Notes: generated by a model from the sequence alone, not told the origin. Counted from the first letter of the stretch, positions 25,581-34,958 are shown. The stretch is 64,000 bases of DNA from Streptomyces fagopyri (GCF_009498275.1 NZ_CP045643.1:2170001-2234000); one strand, 5' to 3'. Translations and numbers: made by a program.

Positions 25581-25685
25581 CCCTCCCGGCCGAGGGTACG
25601 GGTGCACCTCCCGGCCGAGGGGACGGGACCTCCCCCTCGGCGACGGGTGAACCTCCCGCTCGGCGGCGGACGAACCGCCCGCTCG
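25580..25685 (+). repeat. Imperfect tandem repeats of about 25-30 bp
   Basis: Between the methyltransferase stop and the VOC gene, ACCTCCCGGCCGAGGG-type units recur four to five times with drift (CCTCCCGGCCGAGGGTACGG, then CACCTCCCGGCCGAGGGGAC, CTCCCCCTCGGCGACGGG and ACCTCCCGCTCGGCGGCGG). Each carries an internal CCGnnnCGG-like dyad. Non-coding. Confidence 0.55.
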
Positions 25686-25726
25686 ATGATGCGCGCGAAA
25701 CGATCTCCTCCCCGGGTCGCCCCAAC

Positions 25727-25732
25727 TAGGCT
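25727..25732 (+). promoter_or_regulatory. -10 element (TAGGCT) of a leaderless VOC transcript
   Basis: TAGGCT, a common Streptomyces -10 form, ends 7 nt before the ATG at 25740. There is no Shine-Dalgarno sequence between them, so the transcript very probably starts at the ATG. Confidence 0.55.
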
Positions 25733-25739
25733 CGCCCGT

Positions 25740-26093
25740 ATGGAGATTCTGGGAACCACGTTGCGTATCTGCGTCGACGACCTGGAGGCTTCGGTCCCCT
25801 TCTACGAGAGACTGGCGGGCACACGTGCCCTGCGGTTCGAGCGCGGGGGCGTGTCGGTCGCCGCGGTCGGCTGCTTCCTGCTGATGAGCGGACCGGCGGC
25901 CGAGCTCGACGTCCTGCGCAAGGTGGCCGCGACCATCGCCGTCAAGGACGTCGAGGAGGCCGGCCGGGTACTCCGTGAGCTCGGCGCGCACATTCTGGCG
26001 GGGCCCGTGGGGACGCCCGCGGGCCGCAATCTGATCGCCATGCATCCGGACGGGGTCGTGTACGAGTACGTGGACCGCGGGACGGACCGTTGA
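25740..26093 (+). CDS. VOC-family (glyoxalase-like) protein
   Basis: A 117-residue single VOC module. The beta-alpha-beta-beta-beta layout begins LGTTLRICVDDLEASVPFYE and ends MHPDGVVYEYVDRG, whose Glu would be a metal ligand. The central loop is shorter than in glyoxalase I, so it may be a binding protein or a hydrolase/dioxygenase relative. The ATG at 25740 is set by the -10 element just upstream. It stands alone, with the next gene convergent. Confidence 0.85.
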   Translation: MEILGTTLRICVDDLEASVPFYERLAGTRALRFERGGVSVAAVGCFLLMSGPAAELDVLRKVAATIAVKDVEEAGRVLRELGAHILAGPVGTPAGRNLIAMHPDGVVYEYVDRGTDR

Positions 26094-26187
26094 CCCGTCC
26101 CTCCTGTGGCCCCGCCCCGGCGGGCCGGGGAGCGGGGCGGACCGGCCCGCGTCGGCCCCCCGGCCCGCGAGGGCGGACGAGGGGACT

Positions 26188-28191
26188 TCAGTCCGGATCG
26201 GCGCGCCACTCCGTCACCGGCGGCCGCATCCGGAAGTCGTACCGCGCGGGCAGTGCCTCGTCGGTCAGCCGGGCCCACAGCACACCGATCGCCTCGGCCC
26301 CCTCCCGCAGATCGGCCACCTCGAACCCCGCGTCGAAGACCGCCCGCGCTCCCTCCCGGTCCCCCTCGGCGAGCAGCAACTCCGCCTCGATCAGCCGGAA
26401 CCGGCCCCGTTCACGGATCACGGGCCGCAGCCGCCGCCAGACCGTCCGCGCCTCCGCCGTCCGCCGCACCCCGAGCAGGGCGGCCAGCGTCTCCCGGCCG
26501 AGCGCGGCCATGGCCGCAGTCCACACCGCACCGTCGTCACGCCGTTCCCGGCACAGGTCGTCGAAGGCGTCGGCGTACCGGTCGGCGGCCCGCTCCCGGT
26601 TGCCCGCCTGCTGGTCCGCGACGGCCAGGCAGCGCAACAACGGCCAGAGCGACGGCGCGAGTTCGAGTGCGCGTTCCCAGCTGCGCACCGCCTGCGCGAC
26701 ATCACCGGCATGCCACTGGGCGACACCGAGGTGGTACTCGGTGAGCGGCTTGGCGGGCGCCGTCTCCAGCATGTCGCGCCAGTGCGGGGCGACGAGCGTC
26801 TCGCCCGGCGGCCCGACCCGTCGCGGCTCGGGAAAGGCACCGGTCCTGAGCAGTTCCACCCATGGCGCCTGCGCCTCTCCGAGGGTGGACTCGTCGAACG
26901 GCGTCCCCGCGGGCTTGTGGCCGGCGCGCAGCACTTCGAGGGCGCCCCAGCCGGACCCCGCGTGGAGCACCTCGCCGGGTTCCGTGTCGGCGTGCGGGAG
27001 CCAGGCCGCGTACGCCGCCTCGACGTCGGCCCGTGGCAGGGCACGCTCCAGCCGGTCCTCCACCTCCGCCCGCGCCGCCGCCCAGTCGGTCCCGTGGACC
27101 GTCCGCGCGCTCGCGTCGTCCGCCGCCAGCGGACCGTACGACTCCAGCCAGGTCACCTCGCTCTCCGCGTCCAGCCGCACATGCTCCAGCTGGGTGCGGG
27201 CGAGCCCGGCCTGGATCTCGCAGTAGCCCCCGGTGCCGGGCTCGGTGAGCCATTCCTGCCAGCGCCGGCCGCCCGCACCGGAACCCCAGACGAACAGCTT
27301 GCGTCCGCGCAGCACGTCGGTGGACGTCTGCACGAGCCCCTCACCCGCGTCGTCGAGCGCGGCGATCCAGCGGCGCTGCCCGTCGGGCAGTTCGTAGAAG
27401 TAGTCGGCGGGGAGGTCGGCGCGCGGCGGCCGGGTGCGGTCGACGCCCTCGTGCTCCGGTACCGGCACCCGGCGCAGCCGCCGCTCGTAGCCGAAGTGCC
27501 AGGCCTCGTCCGCCGGGACCAGCACCCTGCGCCGCTCGGGGACGGCGATGTTGGACCACCAGTACACGGGGGCGGGCTTCTCGTGCGGATTGCGGACGCG
27601 GACACCGACATGGAGGAAGTCCGACCCGTCCGGCAGCCACAGGTCGACCTGGAAGGGCAGGTCGCGCAGCCGTTCCCACTCCCACAGGCGCAGCATCTCG
27701 CCGCCGTCGGGGGCCGTGACCCGGGCCGCGTGGACGGGTGCGCAGGACAGCGTGGTGTGGCCGGTCGCGCCGATGTTCCACTCGATGCCGCCGGAGAACC
27801 AGGCGCCGTTGAGCGCGAAGCAGGCGGGCTGGAACACCGGGTTGCGGTAGAGGAGTTCGCGCTGCGAGGGCTTGTGGAAGAGGGAGGCGACCCGGCCCCC
27901 GCGGGACGGCAGCACGGTGACCCGCAGCCGGTCGTTCTCGATCACGATCGTGTCGGTCGTGCGGGACGTGCGGTGTCTGCCGTAGCCGTCCCGGACGCGC
28001 TCCGGCAGGACGTCGCGCAGGGGTTCGTAGCCGATCTGCCGGGCCATGTCGCGGGGAAGTGCCTCGCGGTCCCGGTCGTCGACGCGATGCGCCTCGTCGA
28101 GTGGCCGCAGCGGCGGCAGCGGGTTGCTGGGGCCCAACTCCGCTGACGGCAGCGTCATTACGTCACGTCGGATCGTCGTCACGACGACCAT
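26188..28191 (-). CDS. DUF5107 protein with TPR-like C-terminal half
   Basis: A 667-residue protein. Residues about 80-370 form a beta-sandwich resembling galactose-mutarotase-like/DUF5107 domains: NDRLRVTVLPSRGGRVASLF, WFSGGIEWNIGATGH and VYWWSNIAVPE. The C-terminal third (about 490-640) contains TPR-like helices, e.g. YHLGVAQWHAGDVAQAVRSW and AVADQQAGNRERAADRYADA. DUF5107 proteins are usually linked to carbohydrate processing, but no catalytic residue can be assigned here. The ATG at 28191 is taken as the start; a second ATG at 28158 is equally plausible. It is monocistronic, with no sugar transporter nearby. Confidence 0.8.
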   Translation of the reverse strand: MVVVTTIRRDVMTLPSAELGPSNPLPPLRPLDEAHRVDDRDREALPRDMARQIGYEPLRDVLPERVRDGYGRHRTSRTTDTIVIENDRLRVTVLPSRGGRVASLFHKPSQRELLYRNPVFQPACFALNGAWFSGGIEWNIGATGHTTLSCAPVHAARVTAPDGGEMLRLWEWERLRDLPFQVDLWLPDGSDFLHVGVRVRNPHEKPAPVYWWSNIAVPERRRVLVPADEAWHFGYERRLRRVPVPEHEGVDRTRPPRADLPADYFYELPDGQRRWIAALDDAGEGLVQTSTDVLRGRKLFVWGSGAGGRRWQEWLTEPGTGGYCEIQAGLARTQLEHVRLDAESEVTWLESYGPLAADDASARTVHGTDWAAARAEVEDRLERALPRADVEAAYAAWLPHADTEPGEVLHAGSGWGALEVLRAGHKPAGTPFDESTLGEAQAPWVELLRTGAFPEPRRVGPPGETLVAPHWRDMLETAPAKPLTEYHLGVAQWHAGDVAQAVRSWERALELAPSLWPLLRCLAVADQQAGNRERAADRYADAFDDLCRERRDDGAVWTAAMAALGRETLAALLGVRRTAEARTVWRRLRPVIRERGRFRLIEAELLLAEGDREGARAVFDAGFEVADLREGAEAIGVLWARLTDEALPARYDFRMRPPVTEWRADPD

Positions 28192-28322
28192 GGAAGCGCG
28201 ACATCGCCCACCTGACCAGGGGTTCCGCTCGTCAGGATACGGTCAGGATTGCGCAAAGGCGGCCGGGACGCCCGGCCCGGGGCACAGGCTGGCCCGCGGC
28301 GGCCGTACCGGGCGCGGGCGGG

Positions 28323-28874
28323 TCACGGGGTGGCAGTCATCTCCGCGGTGATCGCCCAGCGTTCGTGGTCGCGCCAGGCACCGTCGATGTGGATGAAGGC
28401 CGGTGAGAAGCCCTCCAGCCGGAATCCGCAGCGCCGGGCGAGCGCGATCGACGCGGCGTTCCCGGGCTGGACGTTGATCTCCAGCCGGTGCAGCCCCATC
28501 GTCGTGAAGGCGTACCGGACCACGAGTCCGAGCCCCTCGGACATGAGCCCGCGTCCCGCGGCGTGCGCGAAGGCCCCGTACCCGAGCGCCCCGCTCAGAA
28601 AGCCGCCCTCGACGATGTTGTTGATGTTGATGAATCCGGCGACGGCCCCGCCGTCCCGTTCACAGACGAGGAAACCGGCCTTCGTGGGGTCCTTGATGAG
28701 CCGTCCCGCGTACGCCGCGTAGGCGTCGGGGCTCCCCGGCGGGAAGAGCCAGGGCTGGTGCAGGGCCTTGCTCTCGCGGACCCGCGCGGTGAACTCGGCG
28801 GCGTCCTCGTAGGCGAAGTGCCGTATGCCCGCGCGGGGGCCCTGGGCCAGATAGGGGGAGTCGTTCTCAGGCAT
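28323..28874 (-). CDS. GNAT-family N-acetyltransferase (RimJ/RimL type)
   Basis: A 183-residue acetyltransferase. Motifs typical of RimJ/RimL enzymes are present: AGFININNIVEGGFLSGALGY, GRGLMSEGLGLVVRYAF and LHRLEINVQPGNAASIALAR. They act on protein N-termini or small amines, and the target is unknown. TACTGT on the minus strand (28886-28881) lies 6 nt before the ATG at 28874 with no ribosome-binding site, suggesting a leaderless message. The small LapA-like membrane protein gene lies upstream on the same strand. Confidence 0.88.
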   Translation of the reverse strand: MPENDSPYLAQGPRAGIRHFAYEDAAEFTARVRESKALHQPWLFPPGSPDAYAAYAGRLIKDPTKAGFLVCERDGGAVAGFININNIVEGGFLSGALGYGAFAHAAGRGLMSEGLGLVVRYAFTTMGLHRLEINVQPGNAASIALARRCGFRLEGFSPAFIHIDGAWRDHERWAITAEMTATP

Positions 28875-28924
28875 CCGGCCACAGTACGCCGCCGCCGCTC
28901 TGCGGCCGCGTGGTCTCCACGTTC

Positions 28925-29173
28925 TCACGGCCGTCGCCTCGTGGAGTACGCCCCGCACAGCGCGCCGATCGCCCCGGTGCCCAGCAGCGCCATCCACAGG
29001 GGTGTGGTCACTTCCGGGATCAGCAGCCGGATCTTCGTGCTCCGGGTGTTCTCGAAGACGAAGACCATGGCGAGCAGGACCAGCGCCATGACGGTGGTTC
29101 TGCCCGGTGTCATCAGCCCGGCGCGGCTCTTCGCGCCGCTCGTGGCGGAGGCGTCGGGGGTCTTCGGACTCAT
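28925..29173 (-). CDS. LapA/DUF1049-like small membrane protein
   Basis: An 82-residue protein with two transmembrane helices (about 28-42 and 57-75) joined by ENTRSTKIRLLIPEVTTPLW. This is the pattern of the LapA (lipopolysaccharide assembly protein A)/DUF1049 family: a first helix ending FVFEN, then a beta-like stretch, then PLWMALL and a second helix. In actinobacteria these proteins have no defined role. It starts at ATG 29173 with no strong ribosome-binding site. Confidence 0.75.
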   Translation of the reverse strand: MSPKTPDASATSGAKSRAGLMTPGRTTVMALVLLAMVFVFENTRSTKIRLLIPEVTTPLWMALLGTGAIGALCGAYSTRRRP

Positions 29174-29374
29174 GCGCCCAGCATGGGCCGCGTGCCCGTG
29201 GTCCGCTCGGTGGGAGGTTCCTCCGGGTGACCGGCGAGACCCTGTCCTCATCTCCCGGTCACCCCGGGAGGCCACCGCGCTCCCCGGGCCGGGCTCCACC
29301 CCGAGCGGCGCGCTCCCGCGGCGCGGCGGGGCCGCCCCGCGAAGGGCGACGGAAGGGTGCCGGCGGGAGCGCCC

Positions 29375-30301
29375 TCAGGCGAGTGCCGGTTCGTCCAGGG
29401 TGAGCGTCCCCGCGTCCGCGTCCAGTTCCGCCCCGACGCCGAACGCGACGGTGAGGGCCCCTTCGCAGTGGCCGAATCCGAAGTGTTCGACGACCGGCAC
29501 CCCGAGGCCCCCCAGCCGGTCGGCGAAGACGGTCCGCACTCCCTCGTACGGGCCGCAGTCCACCCAGGAGCCGAGCGCGATGCCGGCGACCCGGTCGAGC
29601 CATCCGGCGCGCAGGAGCTGGGTGAGGATCCGGTCCAGCCGGTAGGCCTCCTCGCCGATGTCCTCGATCAGCAGCAGCCCGCCCCGGGCGGAGGCACGGG
29701 CGTGCGGGGTGCCGAGGTCGGCGGCCAGCAGGCTGACGCAGCCGCCGAGGGTGACACCACGGGCCCGTCCCGGCACCAGCGCGCCCCCCGTGCCGGCCGT
29801 GAGGGTCCGCACGGTCTCGGGCTCGAAGAGCGTCGCCCGCAGGTGTTCCTGTGTCCGCGCGTTCTTCAGGAAGTCGAGGGCCGCGACCATCGGTCCGTGC
29901 AGGGTGACCAGCCCGGCGCGGGTCGCGAACGCCTCGTGCAGTGTGGTGATGTCGCTGAAGCCGAGGAACACCTTGGGGCCCGCCGAGCGGATCGCGTCCC
30001 AGTCGAGGAGGTCGACCATGCGCTGCGCGCCGTAGCCGCCGCGGGCACAGAACACCGCGGACACCTCCGGGTCGCACCAGGCGGCCTGGAAGTCGGCGGC
30101 CCGGTGGGCGTCGGTGCCCGCGAGGTAGTTGAACTCGGTGTGCCGGTCCAGGACATGGGGAGCCACCACCGGATCGAGGTCCCAGCCCCGCAGCAGGTCG
30201 AGTCCCGCCTCCAGCCGCTCCTCGGGCACGGGACCGCTCGGCGAGACGACGGCGACGCGTGCCCCGGGTGCGAGGCGGGCGGGACGGGTCAGGGACTTCA
30301 C
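29375..30301 (-). CDS. S66-family LD-carboxypeptidase (LdcA-like)
   Basis: A 308-residue serine peptidase of the S66 family, which removes the terminal D-Ala from murein tetrapeptides or degrades related peptides. The nucleophile motif FLGFSDIT, the Glu motif LLLIEDIGEEAY and the His motif HFGFGHCEG form the Ser-Glu-His triad; CARGGYGAQR precedes the nucleophile. It begins at GTG 30301, overlapping the S9 peptidase stop (GTGA), and is the last gene of a four-peptidase operon. There is no signal peptide, so it acts in the cytoplasm, consistent with recycling. Confidence 0.92.
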   Translation of the reverse strand: MKSLTRPARLAPGARVAVVSPSGPVPEERLEAGLDLLRGWDLDPVVAPHVLDRHTEFNYLAGTDAHRAADFQAAWCDPEVSAVFCARGGYGAQRMVDLLDWDAIRSAGPKVFLGFSDITTLHEAFATRAGLVTLHGPMVAALDFLKNARTQEHLRATLFEPETVRTLTAGTGGALVPGRARGVTLGGCVSLLAADLGTPHARASARGGLLLIEDIGEEAYRLDRILTQLLRAGWLDRVAGIALGSWVDCGPYEGVRTVFADRLGGLGVPVVEHFGFGHCEGALTVAFGVGAELDADAGTLTLDEPALA

Positions 30302-32256
30302 TTGAGGAGCTCCAGGGTGGGAATGCCGGGCGGGTTCAGGCCGAATACCTGCGCGTACAGGGAGAGTTCGGACTCCAGGGCGCGCACCATGGTGTCGGCA
30401 CGGCGGAATCCGTGCCCCTCGCCCTCGAAGGCGATGTAGGCGTGCGGGACGTGGCGCCCCGCCATCCTGGACAGGAACCGTTCGCACTGCGCGGGCGGAC
30501 AGATGGGGTCGTCGAGTCCCTGGAGGAGCAGGAAGGGCGCGGTGATCCGGTCGGCGTGCTCGGCGGGTGAACGCTCCACGTACCGTCCCGGCACCTCGGC
30601 GAGCGGACCGATCAGCGACTCCAGGTACTGGGACTCGAAGTCGTGGGTCTCACCCGAGCCCCAGCTCGTGAGGTCGAGGATCGGGTAGAGGATCGTGCCG
30701 CAGGCGTAGACGTCGGTGGCCGTGAGGGACGCGGCGGAGGTCCAGCCGCCCGCGCTGCCGCCGCGGATGGCGAGCCGCCGCCGGTCGGCGGTGCCCTCGT
30801 CCGCGAGGGCGGCGGCGACGGCCGCGCAGTCCTCGACGTCGACGACGCCCCACTGCTCGCGCAGCCGGTTGCGGTACTCCCTGCCGTGTCCCGCCGAACC
30901 GCCGTAGTTGACCTCGGCGACGCCGATGCCGCGTGAGGTGAAGTAGGCGATCTCCAGGTCGAGGACGAGGGGGGCCCGGCCGGTCGGGCCGCCGTGCGCC
31001 CAGACGACGTAGGGCGGCAGTTCGTCACCGGGGGCGACCTGGTCGGGGTGGTGCGGTGGATAGACGTGGGCGTGGATCTCCCGGCCGGCGGGGCCGGTGA
31101 AGGTCCGGATCTGCGGCTCCGGGTAGTACGCGGGGTCCACCGGGTCGTCGTGGGCGGCACCGACCACCCGGGCGCGTCCGGTACGGAAGTCGAGCTCGAC
31201 GACCTCGTAGGCGCTGCGCGGGCTGGCCCCGACGCCCAGGACGCGGCTGCCGTGCACGGCGAGTGTCGGCGTGAACTCGGTCCAGGGGCCGGCCGCGTCG
31301 ACGACCTCGCCGGTCTCCGGGTCCAGTATCCCGAGCCGGGTGGCACCCCGTCCGTGCACGACGGCCACGAGTCCGCTCGAAAGCGGCGCGAACCAGCGGT
31401 ACCCGATCTTCCACAGCGGGCCGCCGAACTCCTCCTCGCGGGTGCAGACCGGTGTCTCCCGTCCGAGCCGGTACAGGTTCCACCAGCCGGTGCGGTCCCC
31501 CGCGTACAGCAGGGAGCCGTCGGCGGCCCACTCCGCCTGGGCGATCGACTCCTCCGGGCCGCCCGCGACCACTCGCGGGGTGTGCAGGGTGCCGTCCTCG
31601 GCGACGTCCGCGAAGATGAGTTCCGTGCCGTCCCAGGGCATCCGCGGGTGGTCCCAGGCGAGCCAGGCCGCCTGCGCGCCGTCGGGCGACAGCCGTGGTC
31701 CGGTGACGAACCGGTGGCGTGCGTCGGCGAGTTCACGTACGGCGTCGCGGTCCCGCGCGGCCGACCCGTCGAGCGGCACCGCGGCTGCGACCCGTCGTAC
31801 GTCGGTGGGTCCCTCGCCGGTGAACTCCTCCATCACGCACCACACTTCGCCCCGGTCGGGATGCAACCGCGGGTCGACCCAGCGCAGTCCGCCACCGACA
31901 TGGGATACGGGCGTGAGGGGACGGGGTTCGGCACCCGGCTCGTACGCGTACAGCCGCTGGTCGGCGAAGTTCACGAACACCACGAACGGACCCTCGGGGC
32001 GCATCTCCCCCGCCCAGGGCTGTCCGCCGTACTCGATGACGCGGCTGCGCACGTTCCACGGGGCGGGCAGCACCGACTCCTGTGTGCCGTCCGCGCGCCG
32101 CCGGACGAGGGTACGCCGGCCGCCCTCGGCGGGCCGGGGTTCGGTCCACCAGGCCTCGTCGCCGACGAACCCGGCGAACTCCGGGTGCCCGTCGTGTGCC
32201 GCGGCGAGCGCCGCGTCGATGGGCGAGGGCCATGATCCGTATGCCAGTGTCCGCAT
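30298..32256 (-). CDS. S9-family serine peptidase (prolyl oligopeptidase/DPP-like)
   Basis: A 652-residue peptidase. An N-terminal beta-propeller (about 1-390), e.g. WLAWDHPRMPWDGTEL, is followed by an alpha/beta hydrolase domain. The catalytic triad can be read as Ser in AIRGGSAGGWTSA, Asp in LQGLDDPICP and His in FEGEGHGFR. No signal peptide is present. It cleaves short oligopeptides, often after proline. The frame starts just 10 bp after the M20 peptidase stop and overlaps the S66 gene by 4 bp, placing it third in the operon. Confidence 0.92.
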   Translation of the reverse strand: MRTLAYGSWPSPIDAALAAAHDGHPEFAGFVGDEAWWTEPRPAEGGRRTLVRRRADGTQESVLPAPWNVRSRVIEYGGQPWAGEMRPEGPFVVFVNFADQRLYAYEPGAEPRPLTPVSHVGGGLRWVDPRLHPDRGEVWCVMEEFTGEGPTDVRRVAAAVPLDGSAARDRDAVRELADARHRFVTGPRLSPDGAQAAWLAWDHPRMPWDGTELIFADVAEDGTLHTPRVVAGGPEESIAQAEWAADGSLLYAGDRTGWWNLYRLGRETPVCTREEEFGGPLWKIGYRWFAPLSSGLVAVVHGRGATRLGILDPETGEVVDAAGPWTEFTPTLAVHGSRVLGVGASPRSAYEVVELDFRTGRARVVGAAHDDPVDPAYYPEPQIRTFTGPAGREIHAHVYPPHHPDQVAPGDELPPYVVWAHGGPTGRAPLVLDLEIAYFTSRGIGVAEVNYGGSAGHGREYRNRLREQWGVVDVEDCAAVAAALADEGTADRRRLAIRGGSAGGWTSAASLTATDVYACGTILYPILDLTSWGSGETHDFESQYLESLIGPLAEVPGRYVERSPAEHADRITAPFLLLQGLDDPICPPAQCERFLSRMAGRHVPHAYIAFEGEGHGFRRADTMVRALESELSLYAQVFGLNPPGIPTLELLK

Positions 32257-32266
32257 TCCGTCCCCC

Positions 32267-33580
32267 TCAGGCCGTACGCAGGAAGCGGTCGAGAACGCGG
32301 ACGCCGAAGTGCAGTGCCTCGACGGGAACGCGTTCGTCGACGCCGTGGAAGAGCGCCTGGTAGTCGAAGCCCTCGGGCAGCCTCAGCGGCGCGAATCCGT
32401 AGCCGGTGATGCCGAGGCGCGAGAACTGCTTGGCGTCCGTGCCGCCCGACATGCAGTACGGGACCACGTGCCCTCCGGGCGCGAACTCCTCGACCGCCGC
32501 CCGCATCCGGCGGTACGTCACCGAGTCGACCGGCGCCTGCAGGGCGACCTCGCGGTGGTGGAACTCCCACTCCACGTCCGGTCCCGTCAGCTGGTCGAGG
32601 GTGGCGCGGAACTCGTCCTCGGTACCCGGGAGATGGCGGCCGTCCACGTATGCGGTGGCCTCTCCGGGAATCACGTTGACCTTGTAACCGGCGCTGAGCA
32701 TCGTCGGGTTGGCGCTGTTGCGCACGGTGGCCTCGACCAGCGCGGCGCCGGGGCCGAGCTTGCGCAGCAGTTCGTCCACGTCGCCGAGGTCGTCGAGGTC
32801 CGCGTCGATCCCGTACAGCGCGGCGAGTTCGACGAGGGCCGCGCGGACGGTCGGTGTGAGCCGGAGGGGCCACTCGTGCGCGCCGATCCTGGCGATCGCG
32901 GCGGCCAGGTGGGTCACGGCGTTGTTCCGGTTCACCTTGGAGCCGTGGCCGGCCCGCCCGCGCGCCGTGAGCTTGAGCCACCCGGTGCCGCGCTCCCCCG
33001 CCCCGATCGGGTACAGCTCCCGGCCCCCGCCGTCGTGGAAGGTGAACGCACCGGACTCGCTGATGCCCTCCGTGCAGCCCTCGAAGAGCTCCGGGTGGTG
33101 ATCGGCGAGGAACCCGGACCCGTCCTCCGCGCTCGCCTCCTCGTCGGCGGTGAACGCGATCACGAGGTCGCGCCGGGGCCGCACTCCGAGGCGCTTCCAG
33201 CCCCGCAGGACCGCGAGGATCATCGCGTCCATGTTCTTCATGTCGACCGCGCCACGTCCCCAGACGACGCCGTCTCGGATCTCCCCGGAGAACGGGTGCA
33301 CGCTCCAGTCCTCGGCCTGCGCGGGCACCACGTCGAGATGGCCGTGGACGAGCATCGCGTCGGCGGAGGGGTCGGTGCCCTCGATGCGCGCGACGACGTT
33401 CGTACGGCCCTTGGTCCGTTCCAGAAGGACGGGTTCGACGCCTGTCTCGGCGAGCAGCGCGGCGGCGTACTCGGCGGCCGGCCGCTCCTGGCAGTCGCCG
33501 CCGCCCCGGTTCGTGGTGTCGATGCGGATGAGGTCGGAGGTGAACCGTACGACCTCGTCCAGTGCCTGTTCGTCAGCCAT
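32267..33580 (-). CDS. M20/M25/M40-family zinc metallopeptidase
   Basis: A 437-residue di-zinc hydrolase. Metal and catalytic motifs are HGHLDVVPA (first zinc His and catalytic Asp), GAVDMKNMDAM (bridging Asp), DEEAS (general-base Glu and zinc Glu), and a C-terminal ALHFG segment. A dimerisation domain lies between GERGTGWLKLTARGRAGHGS and PVDSVTYRR. It acts as an aminoacylase, dipeptidase or carboxypeptidase. It starts at ATG 33580, overlapping the upstream M55 gene by 8 bp, and is second in the operon. Confidence 0.93.
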   Translation of the reverse strand: MADEQALDEVVRFTSDLIRIDTTNRGGGDCQERPAAEYAAALLAETGVEPVLLERTKGRTNVVARIEGTDPSADAMLVHGHLDVVPAQAEDWSVHPFSGEIRDGVVWGRGAVDMKNMDAMILAVLRGWKRLGVRPRRDLVIAFTADEEASAEDGSGFLADHHPELFEGCTEGISESGAFTFHDGGGRELYPIGAGERGTGWLKLTARGRAGHGSKVNRNNAVTHLAAAIARIGAHEWPLRLTPTVRAALVELAALYGIDADLDDLGDVDELLRKLGPGAALVEATVRNSANPTMLSAGYKVNVIPGEATAYVDGRHLPGTEDEFRATLDQLTGPDVEWEFHHREVALQAPVDSVTYRRMRAAVEEFAPGGHVVPYCMSGGTDAKQFSRLGITGYGFAPLRLPEGFDYQALFHGVDERVPVEALHFGVRVLDRFLRTA

Positions 33581-34406
33581 ACTGCTCCTCCACCGCGGCC
33601 GAGACGATCGTGGTGACCGCCTTGAAGGTGCGGATTGCCTCGTACATGGTGTCGTTGGTGTAGGCCACTCTCCGCTCGCCGGTGCGTTCCACACCCGGTA
33701 CGACGGTGGCCGCCATCGACAGGTGCTCGGCGTCGAACTCCAGCGCCACCGTGAACGGGCCGCCCGCCACCGGTTCGTGCCGTACCGCCAGCGCCGCCGC
33801 CTCCTTGGCCGCGGCCCGGATGTCGGCGGCGGTCCGGGACGGTGTCCGGCACACCGCCGCGTACCGCGACACATGGTCCTTGACGGCGACCTTGAGCGCC
33901 TCCGGCGCGTATCCGAGCGCGTCCTCGCAGGCCAGGTCGTCGCCCGTGACGAGGACGACGGGTACGCCGTACTCGGCGACCACGTGCGAGTTGAGCAGTC
34001 CCTCGCTGGCCCGTACACCGTTCACCCAGACCCCGGTGATCGAGTTCGCGAGGTAGGTGTGGGCGAGGACGCCCTCCATGCCGGCGCCCGTGTGGTAGCC
34101 GACGAACGCGATCCCGTCCACGTCGCCGTGCTGTACGCCCTCCACCATGGACAGCGACTTGTGCCGGCCGGTGAGCATCTCGGCTCTCTCGTCGAGTCGT
34201 TCGAGCAGGAGATTCCGCATGGACCAGTGCGCCTCGTTGATCAGCACCTCGTCGGCGCCACCGTCGAGGAAGCCGAGTACGGCGGCGTTCACGTCCGAGG
34301 TGAACATCGAGCGGCACCGCTCCCATTGCGGTGTCCCCGGCAGCACGTCGGCCGGCCAGGTCACCCCGGTGGCGCCCTCCATGTCGGCGCTGATGAGGAT
34401 CTTCAC
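33573..34406 (-). CDS. M55-family D-aminopeptidase (DppA-like)
   Basis: A 277-residue zinc aminopeptidase of the DppA family, which removes N-terminal D-amino acids such as D-Ala. The signature opens the protein: VKILISADMEGATGV supplies Asp and Glu ligands. NEAHWSMRNLL and FVGYHTGAGMEGVLAH supply the histidines. The GTG at 34406 is preceded by GAGGG. It is the first gene of the M55-M20-S9-S66 operon. D-aminopeptidase together with LD-carboxypeptidase points to peptidoglycan-derived peptides as substrates, though no peptide transporter gene adjoins. Confidence 0.92.
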   Translation of the reverse strand: MKILISADMEGATGVTWPADVLPGTPQWERCRSMFTSDVNAAVLGFLDGGADEVLINEAHWSMRNLLLERLDERAEMLTGRHKSLSMVEGVQHGDVDGIAFVGYHTGAGMEGVLAHTYLANSITGVWVNGVRASEGLLNSHVVAEYGVPVVLVTGDDLACEDALGYAPEALKVAVKDHVSRYAAVCRTPSRTAADIRAAAKEAAALAVRHEPVAGGPFTVALEFDAEHLSMAATVVPGVERTGERRVAYTNDTMYEAIRTFKAVTTIVSAAVEEQYG

Positions 34407-34697
34407 GACACACCCTCTTCGCACAGGTCAGCGGCTTTGTTCATGTCGGGTCACGCTACGCGGCGACACGGCGCCGGGCCAGGACGCCATGCATGGACAT
34501 AGCCGCCCGAACCGGTCCCGTCGCACGCTTCGCGACCGTTCGGCGGTCAGGGTTTCACGGCGACCGCGGAGAGCCGCGGGGAGGGGGTCGCTTCGGCGGA
34601 CCCCGGCGCCGGGGCGACCTCGCGCGCGCCGCCCGCCGGTCACGGGGGCGGGGGCCCGGAGTGCGGGGTCCGGTGCGAGGCGTGAACGCGGTCGGGA

Positions 34698-34958
34698 TCA
34701 GTCCTCGTAGACGGTCAGGACGACGCCGTCCAGCTCGATGCGGCGCGGCGTCCCGCCCTCCCCTCGCACCAGCGCGTCCAGGCAGCGGCGAAAGAGCTTC
34801 AGCTCCTGCTCACTGAGGACGGCGGCGGCGAGGTCGAGGAGTTCGGCGAGCGCGGTCTCGGTCAGTATGTCGGGCAGTTCGCCGGAGAGCAGGACGACGG
34901 ACTCGCCGGTACTGCCCCGGACCACGGCGGTGGTGGGTCCTCCGTGCACGAACAGCAC
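34698..34958 (-). CDS. Small hypothetical protein
   Basis: An 86-residue acidic protein of unknown function, opening LFVHGGPTTAVVRGSTGESV. It contains a hydrophobic helical stretch (LTETALAELLDLAAAVLSEQ) and a C-terminal strand pair (RIELDGVVLTVYED). It has no signal peptide or metal motif. It starts at GTG 34958, with a GGGGG run about 6 nt upstream as ribosome-binding site. The composition (GC-rich third positions, balanced residues) supports real coding. It is separated by about 290 bp from the peptidase operon. Confidence 0.65.
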   Translation of the reverse strand: MLFVHGGPTTAVVRGSTGESVVLLSGELPDILTETALAELLDLAAAVLSEQELKLFRRCLDALVRGEGGTPRRIELDGVVLTVYED

